Shown in pieces: positions 25,341 to 34,586 of a stretch of DNA of 64,000 bases. The DNA comes from Actinomadura barringtoniae (lineage in GTDB: Bacteria; Actinomycetota; Actinomycetes; Streptosporangiales; Streptosporangiaceae). A program made the position numbers and the translations under genes. Every line of letters starts with the position of its first letter. The first letter of the stretch is position 1. The stretch covers positions 1-64,000 of the forward strand of contig NZ_JAGEOJ010000009.1 in assembly GCF_017573505.1 (NCBI RefSeq), read 5' to 3'. The notes under the pieces are model-generated. The model had not been told where the DNA came from and did no database searches. It saw nothing but the letters and a program-made list of their open reading frames with translations.

Positions 25341-26282
25341 TCAGTTGTCGCGGAACGAACGGCGGGTGAGCCGTCCCCCGACGGGCCGGGGCAGATCGCC
25401 CGGCCTCGCCGGGTCACCGTCGTGCTCGCCGGTGAGCCCCTCCGGGCGTTCCAGCACCTCGGTGGGCGCCGGGGCCTGAGCGGGGACCGCCGCCGGAGCG
25501 GGCGCCGGGGCCTGGGCGGGCACCGGGGCCGTTGCCGGGGCCTGAGCGGGCACCGCGGGCGCGGGAGCCTGAGGGGCGGTCGCGGCGGTGCCGCCGCTCA
25601 CGCTGACCAGCCGCTCGTCGTAGTGCGGCGCCGCAACGGGCTCGGCCTCGGGCCGGTCCCGCAGCCGGTCGGCCGCCTTGCGCAGCGCGCGCTCCCCCAC
25701 CAGCCGGTTCAGCTCCAGCCCGAAGCAGTCGAGCTTGTCGGCGTCGGTGAGGTCCTCGCGGTAGCGCAGGTCGGAGGCCAGCTCGCCGAGGCGCTGCGCC
25801 TCGGCGAGGTCGAAGGTCTCCAGCGCGTGGCAGCACAGCTCGGTCATCGCCGCGTGGTCGCGGGTGAACGACAGCCCGGCCAGATCGTCGTGCGACAGCC
25901 GGCTGAGCGCCCGCTTGCGCTCCAGCGCCGCGTCCACGATCTTCAGCATGCCGTGCAGCACCGAGATCGGGCCGATGCTGATGCCCTTGTCGTGCGCGAG
26001 GGTGAACGAGGTGCGGAACAGCGCGGCCGCGCCGAGCCCGGCCGCGATCACCTGCACCACGTACAGGCTGACCGAGGGCGCCGAGGCGGGCAGCCCGAAC
26101 CGCCAGCCCGCCGTCTGCGTCGCCACCAGCGCGATCACCGAGGCGGTCGCGTTCACCAGCACGTACAGCAGCCCGGACGGCGACAGCACGGCGTTGGCGG
26201 GCTTGTCGCGGTAGCGCGCGACGAGCTCGGCGCCGCCGATCACGCCGCCCAGCACGGCGGCGCACAGCAGAGTAATGATCAT
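25341..26282 (-). CDS. Unrecognised three-helix membrane protein with Pro/Ala tail
   Basis: ATG 26282 is chosen because the product then begins directly with a membrane helix (MIITLLCAAVLGGVIGGAEL); upstream in-frame sequence is low-complexity. In 313 residues there are three N-terminal helices (about 1-20, 35-60 and 70-95), with the motif ELVARYRDKPANAVLSPSG between helices 1 and 2. A soluble helical domain follows (about 95-225: LSRLSHDDLAGLSFTRDHAA, LETFDLAEAQRLGELASDLR), then a PAQAPAP-repeat tail of variable look. I do not recognise a family. It starts 16 bases after a small gene with duplicated motifs, so the two probably form an operon. Confidence 0.65.
   Translation of the reverse strand: MIITLLCAAVLGGVIGGAELVARYRDKPANAVLSPSGLLYVLVNATASVIALVATQTAGWRFGLPASAPSVSLYVVQVIAAGLGAAALFRTSFTLAHDKGISIGPISVLHGMLKIVDAALERKRALSRLSHDDLAGLSFTRDHAAMTELCCHALETFDLAEAQRLGELASDLRYREDLTDADKLDCFGLELNRLVGERALRKAADRLRDRPEAEPVAAPHYDERLVSVSGGTAATAPQAPAPAVPAQAPATAPVPAQAPAPAPAAVPAQAPAPTEVLERPEGLTGEHDGDPARPGDLPRPVGGRLTRRSFRDN
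25468..25550. repeat. Short tandem-like repeat coding the Pro/Ala tail
   Basis: Three near-identical copies of GCCGGGGCCTGAGCGGG begin at 25468, 25504 and 25534 (the middle has GGG for GAG). They encode the PAQAPAP linker on the minus strand. Likely expandable by slippage. Confidence 0.6.
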
Positions 26283-26298
26283 CGTGGTCGTCCCGGTC

Positions 26299-26610
26299 TC
26301 AGGCGCCGACGGCGGAGGCGCGGCGGGCGGGCACCGAGGGCGCGGCCGACCGGCCGGGCTGGTCCTGGGGGCTCGGAACGGCCCTGGGGCCCAGCAGGCC
26401 ATGGTCGCGGTCGCCGGCCTTGGCGGCGTCCAGGAAGACCAGGAGCCACTCGGCGGGGCCCACCGCGCTGCCCGCGCGGGCGCGCGGCGGCGCGTCGCGC
26501 GCTTGGAGGAACACCAGGAACCATTCGGCCGGGCCCGAGGCCCGGCCACGTCGCACTTGCGTACCCATGCGCCAACTCTCGCGGGACACCCCGCCGTAAA
26601 TGATCTTCAT
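26299..26610 (-). CDS. Small protein with duplicated GPAEW-LVFL motif, unrecognised
   Basis: A 103-residue frame in which residues 26-40 (GPAEWFLVFLQARDA) and 51-65 (GPAEWLLVFLDAAKA) are near-copies with 11 of 15 identical. A Pro/Ser/Arg-rich tail follows. No signal peptide, cysteine pattern or known domain is visible; each motif is a short amphipathic, aromatic-rich helix or strand. The start may be ATG 26610 or the internal ATG 26568 (MGTQVRRG); neither has a strong Shine-Dalgarno. It ends 16 bases before the three-helix membrane protein. The duplication supports a real coding region. Confidence 0.55.
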   Translation of the reverse strand: MKIIYGGVSRESWRMGTQVRRGRASGPAEWFLVFLQARDAPPRARAGSAVGPAEWLLVFLDAAKAGDRDHGLLGPRAVPSPQDQPGRSAAPSVPARRASAVGA

Positions 26611-26818
26611 CGGCGCGCGAGTTCCGGATCGCCACAGGCGGCGGGGTTGCGTGATCTTGCGGCGTGTCCGCCCAGATCTCGCCTACCTGCGGAATCTCAC
26701 TCGATGTGCACATATTGCCAACAAGCCTCACAAAGTCTCCGGCCTTGACGCTGTAAGGTCGCGACTGAGGGGCGGTAGGGTCGGCGCCGACCGCCGAGAC
26801 GACCGAGGAGGAGCGCAC

Positions 26819-27736
26819 GTGCAGATCGGGTTCGCCGTGCCGGTGTCGGGGCCGTGGGCCACGCCGGCCAACCAGGTGCTGATCGCCCAGCAGGCCGAGG
26901 AGCTCGGCTATCACTCGCTCTGGACGCTCCAGCGACTGGTGAACCCGGCCGAGTCGACCGACCAGACCTACCGCAACGTGCCCGACCCGCTGCTGACGCT
27001 GGCCTACGTGGCCGGCTACACCAGCCAGGTCCGGCTCGGCGTCGGCGTGGTCAACATGCCGTTCTTCTCCCCCGCGATGCTGGCCAAGCAGGCCGCCACG
27101 CTCGACCACATCTGCGGCGGGCGCCTTGACCTCGGGCTCGGCCTCGGCTGGATGCCCGAGGAGTTCGCCGCCGCGGGCGCCTCGATGGAACGCCGCGGCG
27201 CCCGCGCCGAGGAGTTCCTGGCCGCGCTGCGCACGCTCTGGCACAACGAGGTCGCCGAGTTCCACGGCGAGTTCTACGACTTCCCGCCGGTCCGGATGGA
27301 CCCCGCGCCGCTGCAGTCCCCCGAGCCCCCGATCCTGCTCGGCGGCGCCTCCGAGGCGGCGCTGCGCCGCGCCGGGCGGCTGGCGGCGGGCTGGATCAGC
27401 TCCAGCCGCGCCGACCTCACCGGGCTCGGCCGTTCCATCGAGATCGTCCGCGAGGCCGCCGACAAGGCCGGACGCGACTCGGCCGCGCTGCGCTTCGTCG
27501 TGCGCGGCGCCGTCCAGGTCCGCGCCGACGGCGCACCCGAGGACACCGAGCCGCGCAAGCCCCTCACCGGGTCGTACGAGGAGATCCTCGCCGACTTCGA
27601 GGCGCTCGCCGCGCAGGGCGTGACCGAGCTGTTCGTCGACCTCAACTTCGACCCGATGCTGAGCGGCCCGTCGGCCGACCCGTGGGACGCGATGTGGCTC
27701 GCGCGCGAGGCCCTGCAGGCCCTCGCCCCGCGCTAG
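26819..27736 (+). CDS. LLM-class F420-dependent oxidoreductase
   Basis: A 305-residue luciferase-like (TIM-barrel) flavin or F420 oxidoreductase: QIGFAVPVSGPWATPANQVL, ELGYHSLWTLQRLV, VRLGVGVVNMPFFSPAMLAK and the strand-loop GGRLDLGLGLGWMPEEF with PPILLGGASEAALRRAG. GTG 26819 has GAGGAGGAG upstream. Pattern resembles actinobacterial F420-dependent enzymes more than FMN luciferases, but cofactor choice and substrate are inferred. A monocistronic position opposite the unrecognised membrane module gives no further clue. It faces the Lrp gene. Confidence 0.82.
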   Translation: MQIGFAVPVSGPWATPANQVLIAQQAEELGYHSLWTLQRLVNPAESTDQTYRNVPDPLLTLAYVAGYTSQVRLGVGVVNMPFFSPAMLAKQAATLDHICGGRLDLGLGLGWMPEEFAAAGASMERRGARAEEFLAALRTLWHNEVAEFHGEFYDFPPVRMDPAPLQSPEPPILLGGASEAALRRAGRLAAGWISSSRADLTGLGRSIEIVREAADKAGRDSAALRFVVRGAVQVRADGAPEDTEPRKPLTGSYEEILADFEALAAQGVTELFVDLNFDPMLSGPSADPWDAMWLAREALQALAPR

Positions 27737-27788
27737 ACGCCGCTCCGCAGCGGGGCGCCTTCGCCGTCAGGCGCCGCTCCGCGTCCTC

Positions 27789-28253
27789 TTACGAGCCTTC
27801 GGCTTCGGGACCCTGGATCTGCGGCTGGCGGCCCTCCCAGGGCGTGCTCAGCACGACGGTGGTCCGGGTGGCGACGTTGGCCGCCGCCCGGATCTGCTGG
27901 AGCAGGTCCTCCAGCTCGTTCGGCGTGGCGACCCGGACCTTCAGGATGTAGCTCTCCTCGCCCGCCACCGAGTGGCAGGCCTCGATCGCGCTGATGTACT
28001 TCAGGCGCTCGGGCGCGTCGTCGGGCGCCGACGGGTCTATCGGCTTGATCGACACGAACGCGGTCATCGGCAGCCCCACCTGCTCGGCGTCCAGCTGCGC
28101 GGTGAACCCCTTGATGACCCCGCGTTTCTGCAGCCTGCGGACCCGCTGGTGAACGGCCGACACCGACAGGCCGGTCTCCTTCGCCAGGTCGGTGAAGCTC
28201 ATGCGTCCGTCATCGGCCAGCAGCGCCAGGATCTGGCGATCGATCTCCTCCAC
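27789..28253 (-). CDS. Lrp/AsnC-family transcriptional regulator
   Basis: A 154-residue regulator with the AsnC winged helix at the N-terminus (IDRQILALLADDGRMSFTDL, AKETGLSVSAVHQRVRRLQK) and the RAM/ligand domain after residue 60, including ACHSVAGEESYILKVRV, the strand that usually contacts amino-acid ligands. The start is taken at GTG 28253; no Shine-Dalgarno is evident, so the mRNA may be leaderless. Regulates amino-acid metabolism in related systems; no target is apparent here. Confidence 0.85.
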   Translation of the reverse strand: MEEIDRQILALLADDGRMSFTDLAKETGLSVSAVHQRVRRLQKRGVIKGFTAQLDAEQVGLPMTAFVSIKPIDPSAPDDAPERLKYISAIEACHSVAGEESYILKVRVATPNELEDLLQQIRAAANVATRTTVVLSTPWEGRQPQIQGPEAEGS

Positions 28254-28351
28254 GCGGCGAATCTAGCGTGCCTGGCGCGGCGCTGCCGAGCCGGACGTGT
28301 CACAGATCGGCACCAAGCGACTGCGAACACCGCCGCGCCGCCACCCGATCC

Positions 28352-29419
28352 CTACCGGCCCCGCGACCCGCGCGGCGGCCCGCAACTCCCCCGGATCAGC
28401 AGTTCCGTCGGGACCAGCACCGGTTCGCCGCGTCCCCGGCGGGCCCGATCGCGCAGCAGCAGCTCGCACGCACGGTAACCGACGTCCTGCCCGGGGCGCG
28501 CCACCGCGGTCAGCGGCGGGTCGCACAGCTCCGCCCACGGCACGTCGCCCACCATCGCGATCGAGACGTCGGCGGGCACCCGCAGGTCCAGCTCGCGCGC
28601 CACGAGCACGGCGGCCTCCCCCAGCAGGTGGCCGGACGCCAGGACCGCCGAGGCGTTCGCGCCGCCCTGCAGCAGCCCGGCCGCCGCCGCGTAGGCGCTG
28701 TCACGCTCGGGCCGCGCCGCGACCATCAGGTCCTCGTTGACCGGAACGCCGCGCTGCTTGAGCGTCTCGCGGAACGCGCCCTCCCGTACGCCCACCGAGT
28801 CACCCGCCTCAGCCGCGCCCAGGAACGCGATGCGCCGGTGCCCGAGCCCGACCAGATACTCGACCAGGGCCCGCACCCCGGCCCGGTCGTCGGTGAACAC
28901 CGCCGGCGCCGCCGGAATCCCGGCCGGCGACTCCCGGTCGGCGAAGACCACGTTGCCGCCCGCCCGCAGCACCGACTCCCACGCCTCGTTACCGCCCGCC
29001 GGAACCGCGACGATCCCGTCGACGCGCTGCTCCATCATCCGGTCGGCGATCAGCGCCTCCCGTTCGGGATCACCGTGGGCGGCGTCCACGACGACGTGCT
29101 CCCCCAGCGACCGCGCGCAGTTGAGCACCCCGGCCATGAGATCGGCGTAGAACGGGTCGGTCACATCCGGCACGATCAGCCCGATCCCCCCGGTCCGCCG
29201 CGTCTTCAGGCTCCGGCCCACGGCGCTCGGGCGGTAGTCCAGCTCCTCGGCCGCCGCCCGCACCCGCTCCCGGGTCCGCGCGCTGACCGACCCACCCGAG
29301 AACACCCGCGACACCGTCGCGATCCCGACCTCGGCCCGCGCCGCCACGTCCTTGATCGTCGCCGGCCGCCCCTCGGCGTACGCGCCCTTACCGGCACCCT
29401 TCTCCGCCATCCGGCCCAT
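28352..29419 (-). CDS. LacI-family transcriptional repressor
   Basis: A 355-residue LacI/GalR regulator. The HTH and hinge are ATIKDVAARAEVGIATVSRV and FSGGSVSARTRERVRAAAEE, then LDYRPSAVGRSLKTRRTGG. The periplasmic-binding-protein-like core (IGLIVPDVTDPFYADLMAGV onwards) binds a sugar effector. Start ATG 29419. Between it and the divergent MsiK-type ATPase lie two identical LacI boxes, so it almost certainly controls that ATPase and perhaps itself. If the ATPase serves several importers, this regulator coordinates them. Confidence 0.88.
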   Translation of the reverse strand: MGRMAEKGAGKGAYAEGRPATIKDVAARAEVGIATVSRVFSGGSVSARTRERVRAAAEELDYRPSAVGRSLKTRRTGGIGLIVPDVTDPFYADLMAGVLNCARSLGEHVVVDAAHGDPEREALIADRMMEQRVDGIVAVPAGGNEAWESVLRAGGNVVFADRESPAGIPAAPAVFTDDRAGVRALVEYLVGLGHRRIAFLGAAEAGDSVGVREGAFRETLKQRGVPVNEDLMVAARPERDSAYAAAAGLLQGGANASAVLASGHLLGEAAVLVARELDLRVPADVSIAMVGDVPWAELCDPPLTAVARPGQDVGYRACELLLRDRARRGRGEPVLVPTELLIRGSCGPPRGSRGR

Positions 29420-29486
29420 CTCCTCCTCGCGTCCTCACGCCCGCGGGTCACATCCCTGCCATCTTTTCATGATCCAGACCTTGCAT

Positions 29487-29500
29487 TGGAAACGTTTCCA
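29487..29500. promoter_or_regulatory. LacI operator O1
   Basis: TGGAAACGTTTCCA is a perfect 14-bp palindrome with the central CG typical of LacI/GalR operators. It lies in the spacer after a TTGCAT -35-like element (29481-29486), where binding would block RNA polymerase. Confidence 0.8.
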
Positions 29501-29549
29501 TGATGTTTAATCCATTCGTGAGGTAAACACCCTGTTCGGCAGGGTTCAT

Positions 29550-29563
29550 TGGAAACGTTTCCA
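29550..29563. promoter_or_regulatory. LacI operator O2
   Basis: A second identical TGGAAACGTTTCCA, 63 bases (about six helical turns) from the first and 14 bases before the ATPase start. Phasing fits cooperative or looping repression. Confidence 0.8.
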
Positions 29564-29577
29564 TCGAAGGGTGCGAG

Positions 29578-30825
<1,248 letters not shown>

Positions 30826-30863
30826 TTTCCACAGCCTGAAGGCGCCCGCGCACAGGTCGTCCG

Positions 30864-30904
30864 CATGTTGCCCACAGCCTCGTCCACAGGCTGTGGGCAA
30901 CATG
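30864..30904. terminator. Bidirectional hairpin between msiK-like and amidase genes
   Basis: CATGTTGCCCACAGCC (30864-30879) is perfectly complementary to 30889-30904 with a 9-base loop. It sits between convergent genes and can serve both. Confidence 0.7.
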
Positions 30905-30964
30905 ACGCGCGTCACATTCGCGACGCTTGCCCGTAACTCCCAGGTCAGCCCGTTAACCGGTGAT

Positions 30965-31858
30965 TCAGCTGGCGTCCCAGGCGACGGGCACCGACCCGTC
31001 GTCCTCGCGCAGCACGCTCACGCCGTCGGTCGTCTTGGCGTCGCGGAAGTCGAACCACGGCTTGGCCCCGGCCGAGTCCACGGTGATCTCCCGCGCGTAC
31101 CACCCGTTCTTGTCGTGCACGCCCACCCGCAGCCTCACCGGCGGCTTGCCCATGATCCCGTTGTCCGCGACGAACCCGATCGAACCCACGTCCCCCGGGT
31201 GCAGCGAGATCGGCGTCACCGCCGAAGGTCCGTTGTTCAGCTGCCCGTAGTACCGCACGGGTTCCTCCTCAGGTGGTCCCGGCTCGGCGGTGAACATCGA
31301 CTTGGGCATGGGCCCCGGGTCGGTGTGATCGTTCTCCGGAACGTGACAGTGGCCAAAGTGCCCGGCCTGCTCGCGCCAGGTCGTGGTGGAACGGGAGTTG
31401 CCGGACCAGCGGGGCCAGCCGCGGGGCCAGCGGTCGGGGATGTCCCACTCGCGCATCCAGTCGACGATCTTGTCCATGCCCTTGCAGGGGGTGTCGGCGA
31501 CGGTCTTGTACTTCTTGCCGCCGACCACGGCGCCGGGTGAGAAGAAGACCTCGACCTGGATGCAGGCCCTGCCCATGCGGTTGGTCTCGACGCCGCCCGA
31601 CAGGTTCACCAGGGCGCGCGCGGACATGTCGGCCGGGTAGAACTGCACGGTCCTGCCGGTCCACGGGTCCCACATGATGTGCGGGGCGTAGTTCACGCGC
31701 TTCAGGTAGTCCGCGATCGCGTCGAACGACGGCATCTTGCCGCCCGGTCCGAGTTCGTCCCAGGTGATGTGCCAGACCGCGCGGGGCGGGCCGCCCACCA
31801 TGTTGCTGCCGTTGTTCTCAGGACGTCGCTGGACTCCGGGCATCCAAAGATCCGCCAT
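30965..31858 (-). CDS. N-acetylmuramoyl-L-alanine amidase-like (amidase_2/PGRP) protein
   Basis: ATG 31858 is chosen because AGGAGGG precedes it; the longer frame has no ribosome site. In 297 residues, the N-terminal two thirds follow the zinc amidase/peptidoglycan-recognition pattern, with RAVWHITWDE (His30) and GHFGHCHVPENDHTDPG (His170/His172 and Asp180 as likely metal or catalytic ligands). A beta-rich C-terminal domain (about 205-297) may be a binding module. There is no signal peptide or transmembrane segment. Known relatives cleave the muramoyl-alanine bond; some occur in phages and secretion-linked loci. Export would need a non-classical route, or the substrate is intracellular. Confidence 0.75.
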   Translation of the reverse strand: MADLWMPGVQRRPENNGSNMVGGPPRAVWHITWDELGPGGKMPSFDAIADYLKRVNYAPHIMWDPWTGRTVQFYPADMSARALVNLSGGVETNRMGRACIQVEVFFSPGAVVGGKKYKTVADTPCKGMDKIVDWMREWDIPDRWPRGWPRWSGNSRSTTTWREQAGHFGHCHVPENDHTDPGPMPKSMFTAEPGPPEEEPVRYYGQLNNGPSAVTPISLHPGDVGSIGFVADNGIMGKPPVRLRVGVHDKNGWYAREITVDSAGAKPWFDFRDAKTTDGVSVLREDDGSVPVAWDAS

Positions 31859-31947
31859 CGACCCTCCTGGTGGCCGTCGGAACGGCCAGGCTTGCACACC
31901 TAACAGACCTATGCCCCGAATACCTGGTTGTTACTGCAATCACTGAC

Positions 31948-32877
31948 TCATTTGACAGAGCCCGCAAGGACGCCCTGGACGAAGTAGCGCTGGAAGGCGA
32001 AGAAGACGGCCAGGGGGACGATCAGGGACAGGAAGGCGCCGGGGGCGATGACGTCGATGTTGGAGCCGAACTGGCGTACCTGCTGCTGGATCGCGACGGT
32101 GAGGGGCTGGGAGTCGCGGTTGGCGAAGATGAGGGCGATCAGCATGTCGTTCCAGACCCAGAGGAACTGGAAGATGCCGAGCGAGGCGATCGCGGGGCCG
32201 CCGAGGGGGAAGATGACGCGGCGGAAGATGGTCCACTCCGTGCCGCCGTCCATGCGGGCCGCTTCGAGGAGGTCGCGCGGGATGCCCGCGAAGTAGTTGC
32301 GCAGCAGGAAGATGGCGAACGGCAGGCCGTAGGCGACGTGGAAGAGGATGACGCCCGGGATCGAGCCGAACATCTTGAAGCCGCCGACGTGGATGCCGCT
32401 GTAGAGCTTGGCGATCGGGATCAGGCCGACCTGGATCGGGACGACCAGCAGGCCGACCACGACCAGGAACAGCCAGTCGCGGCCGGGGAACTCGATCCAT
32501 GCGAACGCGTAGGCCGCCAGCGAGGCGATGACGACGACGAGGATCGTGGTGGGGACGGTGATGAGGATCGTGTTGACGAACCCGGACGTCATGTCGTCGT
32601 TGGACAGGACGTCGGAGTAGTTCTTCAGGGTCAGCTCGGCGGGCTTGGTGAAGATCTTCCACCAGCCGCTGTCGTTGTTGTCGGTCTGGCTGCGCAGCGA
32701 GGCGATGAACAGGCCGAACGTGGGGACCAGCCAGATGACCGCGATCAGGATCAGGCCGATCTGCACCGCGCCGCCGCCGAGGCGGTTGACGATCCGCGAG
32801 GCGACGCTGCGCCGGGGCGCGCCCGCGACGCCCTTCTGGGCAGGGCCGGCGGGCGCCGTGGTGGTTTCGCTCGTCAT
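31948..32877 (-). CDS. Sugar ABC transporter permease (MalG-type), second importer
   Basis: A 309-residue permease starting at ATG 32877, whose ATGA overlaps the stop of the MalF-type gene; the longer frame upstream is shadow sequence. Six helices are predicted, and the EAA loop reads EAARMDGGTEWTIFRRVIFP, which contacts the ATPase. Last gene of the four-gene minus-strand importer. The C-terminus (QRYFVQGVLAGSVKG-like end) is typical of alpha-glucoside/maltose-type permeases. Confidence 0.9.
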   Translation of the reverse strand: MTSETTTAPAGPAQKGVAGAPRRSVASRIVNRLGGGAVQIGLILIAVIWLVPTFGLFIASLRSQTDNNDSGWWKIFTKPAELTLKNYSDVLSNDDMTSGFVNTILITVPTTILVVVIASLAAYAFAWIEFPGRDWLFLVVVGLLVVPIQVGLIPIAKLYSGIHVGGFKMFGSIPGVILFHVAYGLPFAIFLLRNYFAGIPRDLLEAARMDGGTEWTIFRRVIFPLGGPAIASLGIFQFLWVWNDMLIALIFANRDSQPLTVAIQQQVRQFGSNIDVIAPGAFLSLIVPLAVFFAFQRYFVQGVLAGSVK

Positions 32878-34517
32878 GCCTGCTCCTGACGGAATCGGCG
32901 GATGTTGAAGACCATGGCGGGCAGGACGAGGAGGAACAGCACGACCGCGATCGCGCTGCCCACGCCCTGGTCGGCCCCTTCGCCGGTGAACGACTTCAGG
33001 TACATCTGCAGGGCCAGGACGTTGGCGTCCTGTTGTGTGGAGCCCGGCGCGATGATGTAGACGAGGTCGAAGACCTTGAGGACGTTGATGACGAGGGTGA
33101 CCAGGACGACGACCAGGACCGGCGCCAGGAGCGGCATCGTGACCCGGAAGAAGACCTGGAGCTCGGTGGCGCCGTCCACGCGCGCGGCCTCGAGGGCGTC
33201 GCGCGGGATCGCGGCCAGGCCCGCGCCGATCAGCACCATCGCGAAGCCCGCCCACATCCAGATGTAGGCGCCGATGATGGACGCGGTCACCAGGTCCGAG
33301 CCGAGCCAGTTGACGCCGTTGTAGGGGGCGGCGAAGTTCGAGGCGGGCAGCCGGATCGTGTACGACCCGGCCGGCAGGTTCTTGAACGCGAAGGTGCCGT
33401 CGGCGGCGCTGGTCGCCGTCGCGACGACCTTGGTGCCCGAGACCGCCTCCACCGTGATCTTCGGCAGGCCCTTCTCGGACGCGTCGACCTGGTTGGGCTT
33501 GGCCGCGCCGCCCGGGGAGAAGTCCGCCCAGACCGTTCCAGCGACCGTGCCCGGCTTGGGCGAGGGCGCCTGCGCGGGCGACAGCTTCTTCTGCATCTCC
33601 GGCGTGACCGCCACCAGCGGCAGCAGCACGGTCTGGCCGGGCTGGACCTGCGCCTGGGTGGCGAACGCCTTGCCCTCGGCGCGCAGCGGGCCGCCGCTCT
33701 CACGCGGCCGGACGCCCGGGTAGTGCGACGCCTCCTTGAAGGTGTCGTGCACGCCGACCGCGGCCGCGTTCAGCACGCCGCGCTCGGGCGCCCGGTCGTA
33801 CACCAGCGTGAAGATCACACCGGCGGCCAGCATCGAGATGGCCATCGGCATGAACACGATGAGCTTGAACGCGGCGGCCCACCGGATCCGCTCGGTGACG
33901 ACCGCGAACACCAGGCCGAGCGCCACGATGACCGACGGCGCGACGACGACCCAGATCAGGTTGTTGCGGAACGCGACGTACATCTCCGAACGTGCCGACA
34001 GCAGCGCGTAGGAGAGGACCTCGACGGCCAGCAGCACCAGCAGCGTGATGACGACGCGGCGCCAGGCCATGATGCTCAGCGCCCCGGCGCACACGACGCC
34101 GGCCGCGACGAGCAGCAGCAGGAAGCTGACGACGATCTTCCCCGGGCTGGAGCCCCAGCTGAGGGTCACGTCGTCGGTGAACATGTCGATGTAGTTGCCG
34201 AGCCAGACCAGCTTGTCGCCCGACGCGTCGTACAGGCTGCGCCAGACGGTGTAGACGATCGGGTAGACCACCAGCAGGCCCAGCACCAGCAGCGCCGGGA
34301 TCAGGAACCCGCCCGCCATCCAGGGCGCCGGGCCCAGCCGCCCGCTCGCGGCGGACGACTGGGCCGACGGCTTGGCCGCCGGCGCCGCAGCCGATGCCTC
34401 GGCGGACGTCCCGGAGGACGGCGCCTTGGACGGCTTGGCCGTGGAGACGGACGACTGGTCCGTTGACCGTTCCCCGGAGGGCTCGGACCCGGCCGGACTC
34501 TCCGGGGTGTCGGTCAT
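32874..34517 (-). CDS. Sugar ABC transporter permease (MalF-type) with inserted extracytoplasmic domain
   Basis: A 547-residue permease, far longer than the usual 300. Residues 1-60 are a Ser/Ala/Pro-rich tail, and extra helices are present (about 130-205). Residues about 255-395 form a non-membrane insertion whose second half has a prealbumin-like (carboxypeptidase-regulatory/Cna-B) pattern: GTVWADFSPGGAAKPNQ, LPKITVEAVSGTKVVATATS and DGTFAFKNLPAGSYTIRLP. The EAA loop follows as EAARVDGATELQVFFRVTMP. The insert should face outside and may substitute for the MalF P2 loop that docks the binding protein. GACGGAGAAG precedes ATG 34517. Confidence 0.85.
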   Translation of the reverse strand: MTDTPESPAGSEPSGERSTDQSSVSTAKPSKAPSSGTSAEASAAAPAAKPSAQSSAASGRLGPAPWMAGGFLIPALLVLGLLVVYPIVYTVWRSLYDASGDKLVWLGNYIDMFTDDVTLSWGSSPGKIVVSFLLLLVAAGVVCAGALSIMAWRRVVITLLVLLAVEVLSYALLSARSEMYVAFRNNLIWVVVAPSVIVALGLVFAVVTERIRWAAAFKLIVFMPMAISMLAAGVIFTLVYDRAPERGVLNAAAVGVHDTFKEASHYPGVRPRESGGPLRAEGKAFATQAQVQPGQTVLLPLVAVTPEMQKKLSPAQAPSPKPGTVAGTVWADFSPGGAAKPNQVDASEKGLPKITVEAVSGTKVVATATSAADGTFAFKNLPAGSYTIRLPASNFAAPYNGVNWLGSDLVTASIIGAYIWMWAGFAMVLIGAGLAAIPRDALEAARVDGATELQVFFRVTMPLLAPVLVVVLVTLVINVLKVFDLVYIIAPGSTQQDANVLALQMYLKSFTGEGADQGVGSAIAVVLFLLVLPAMVFNIRRFRQEQA

Positions 34518-34586
34518 GCGCTTCTCCGTCTGTCCCGTACGACTCTTCGGCTACTACTGCGGCTTTCAGCGATTCCTACGGCGGTG

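Noticed and set aside
27751..27780. GGCGCC repeats between the LLM oxidoreductase and Lrp genes as a terminator
   Set aside because: Only 6 perfect base pairs with a 10-base loop and no U tract; too weak to list.
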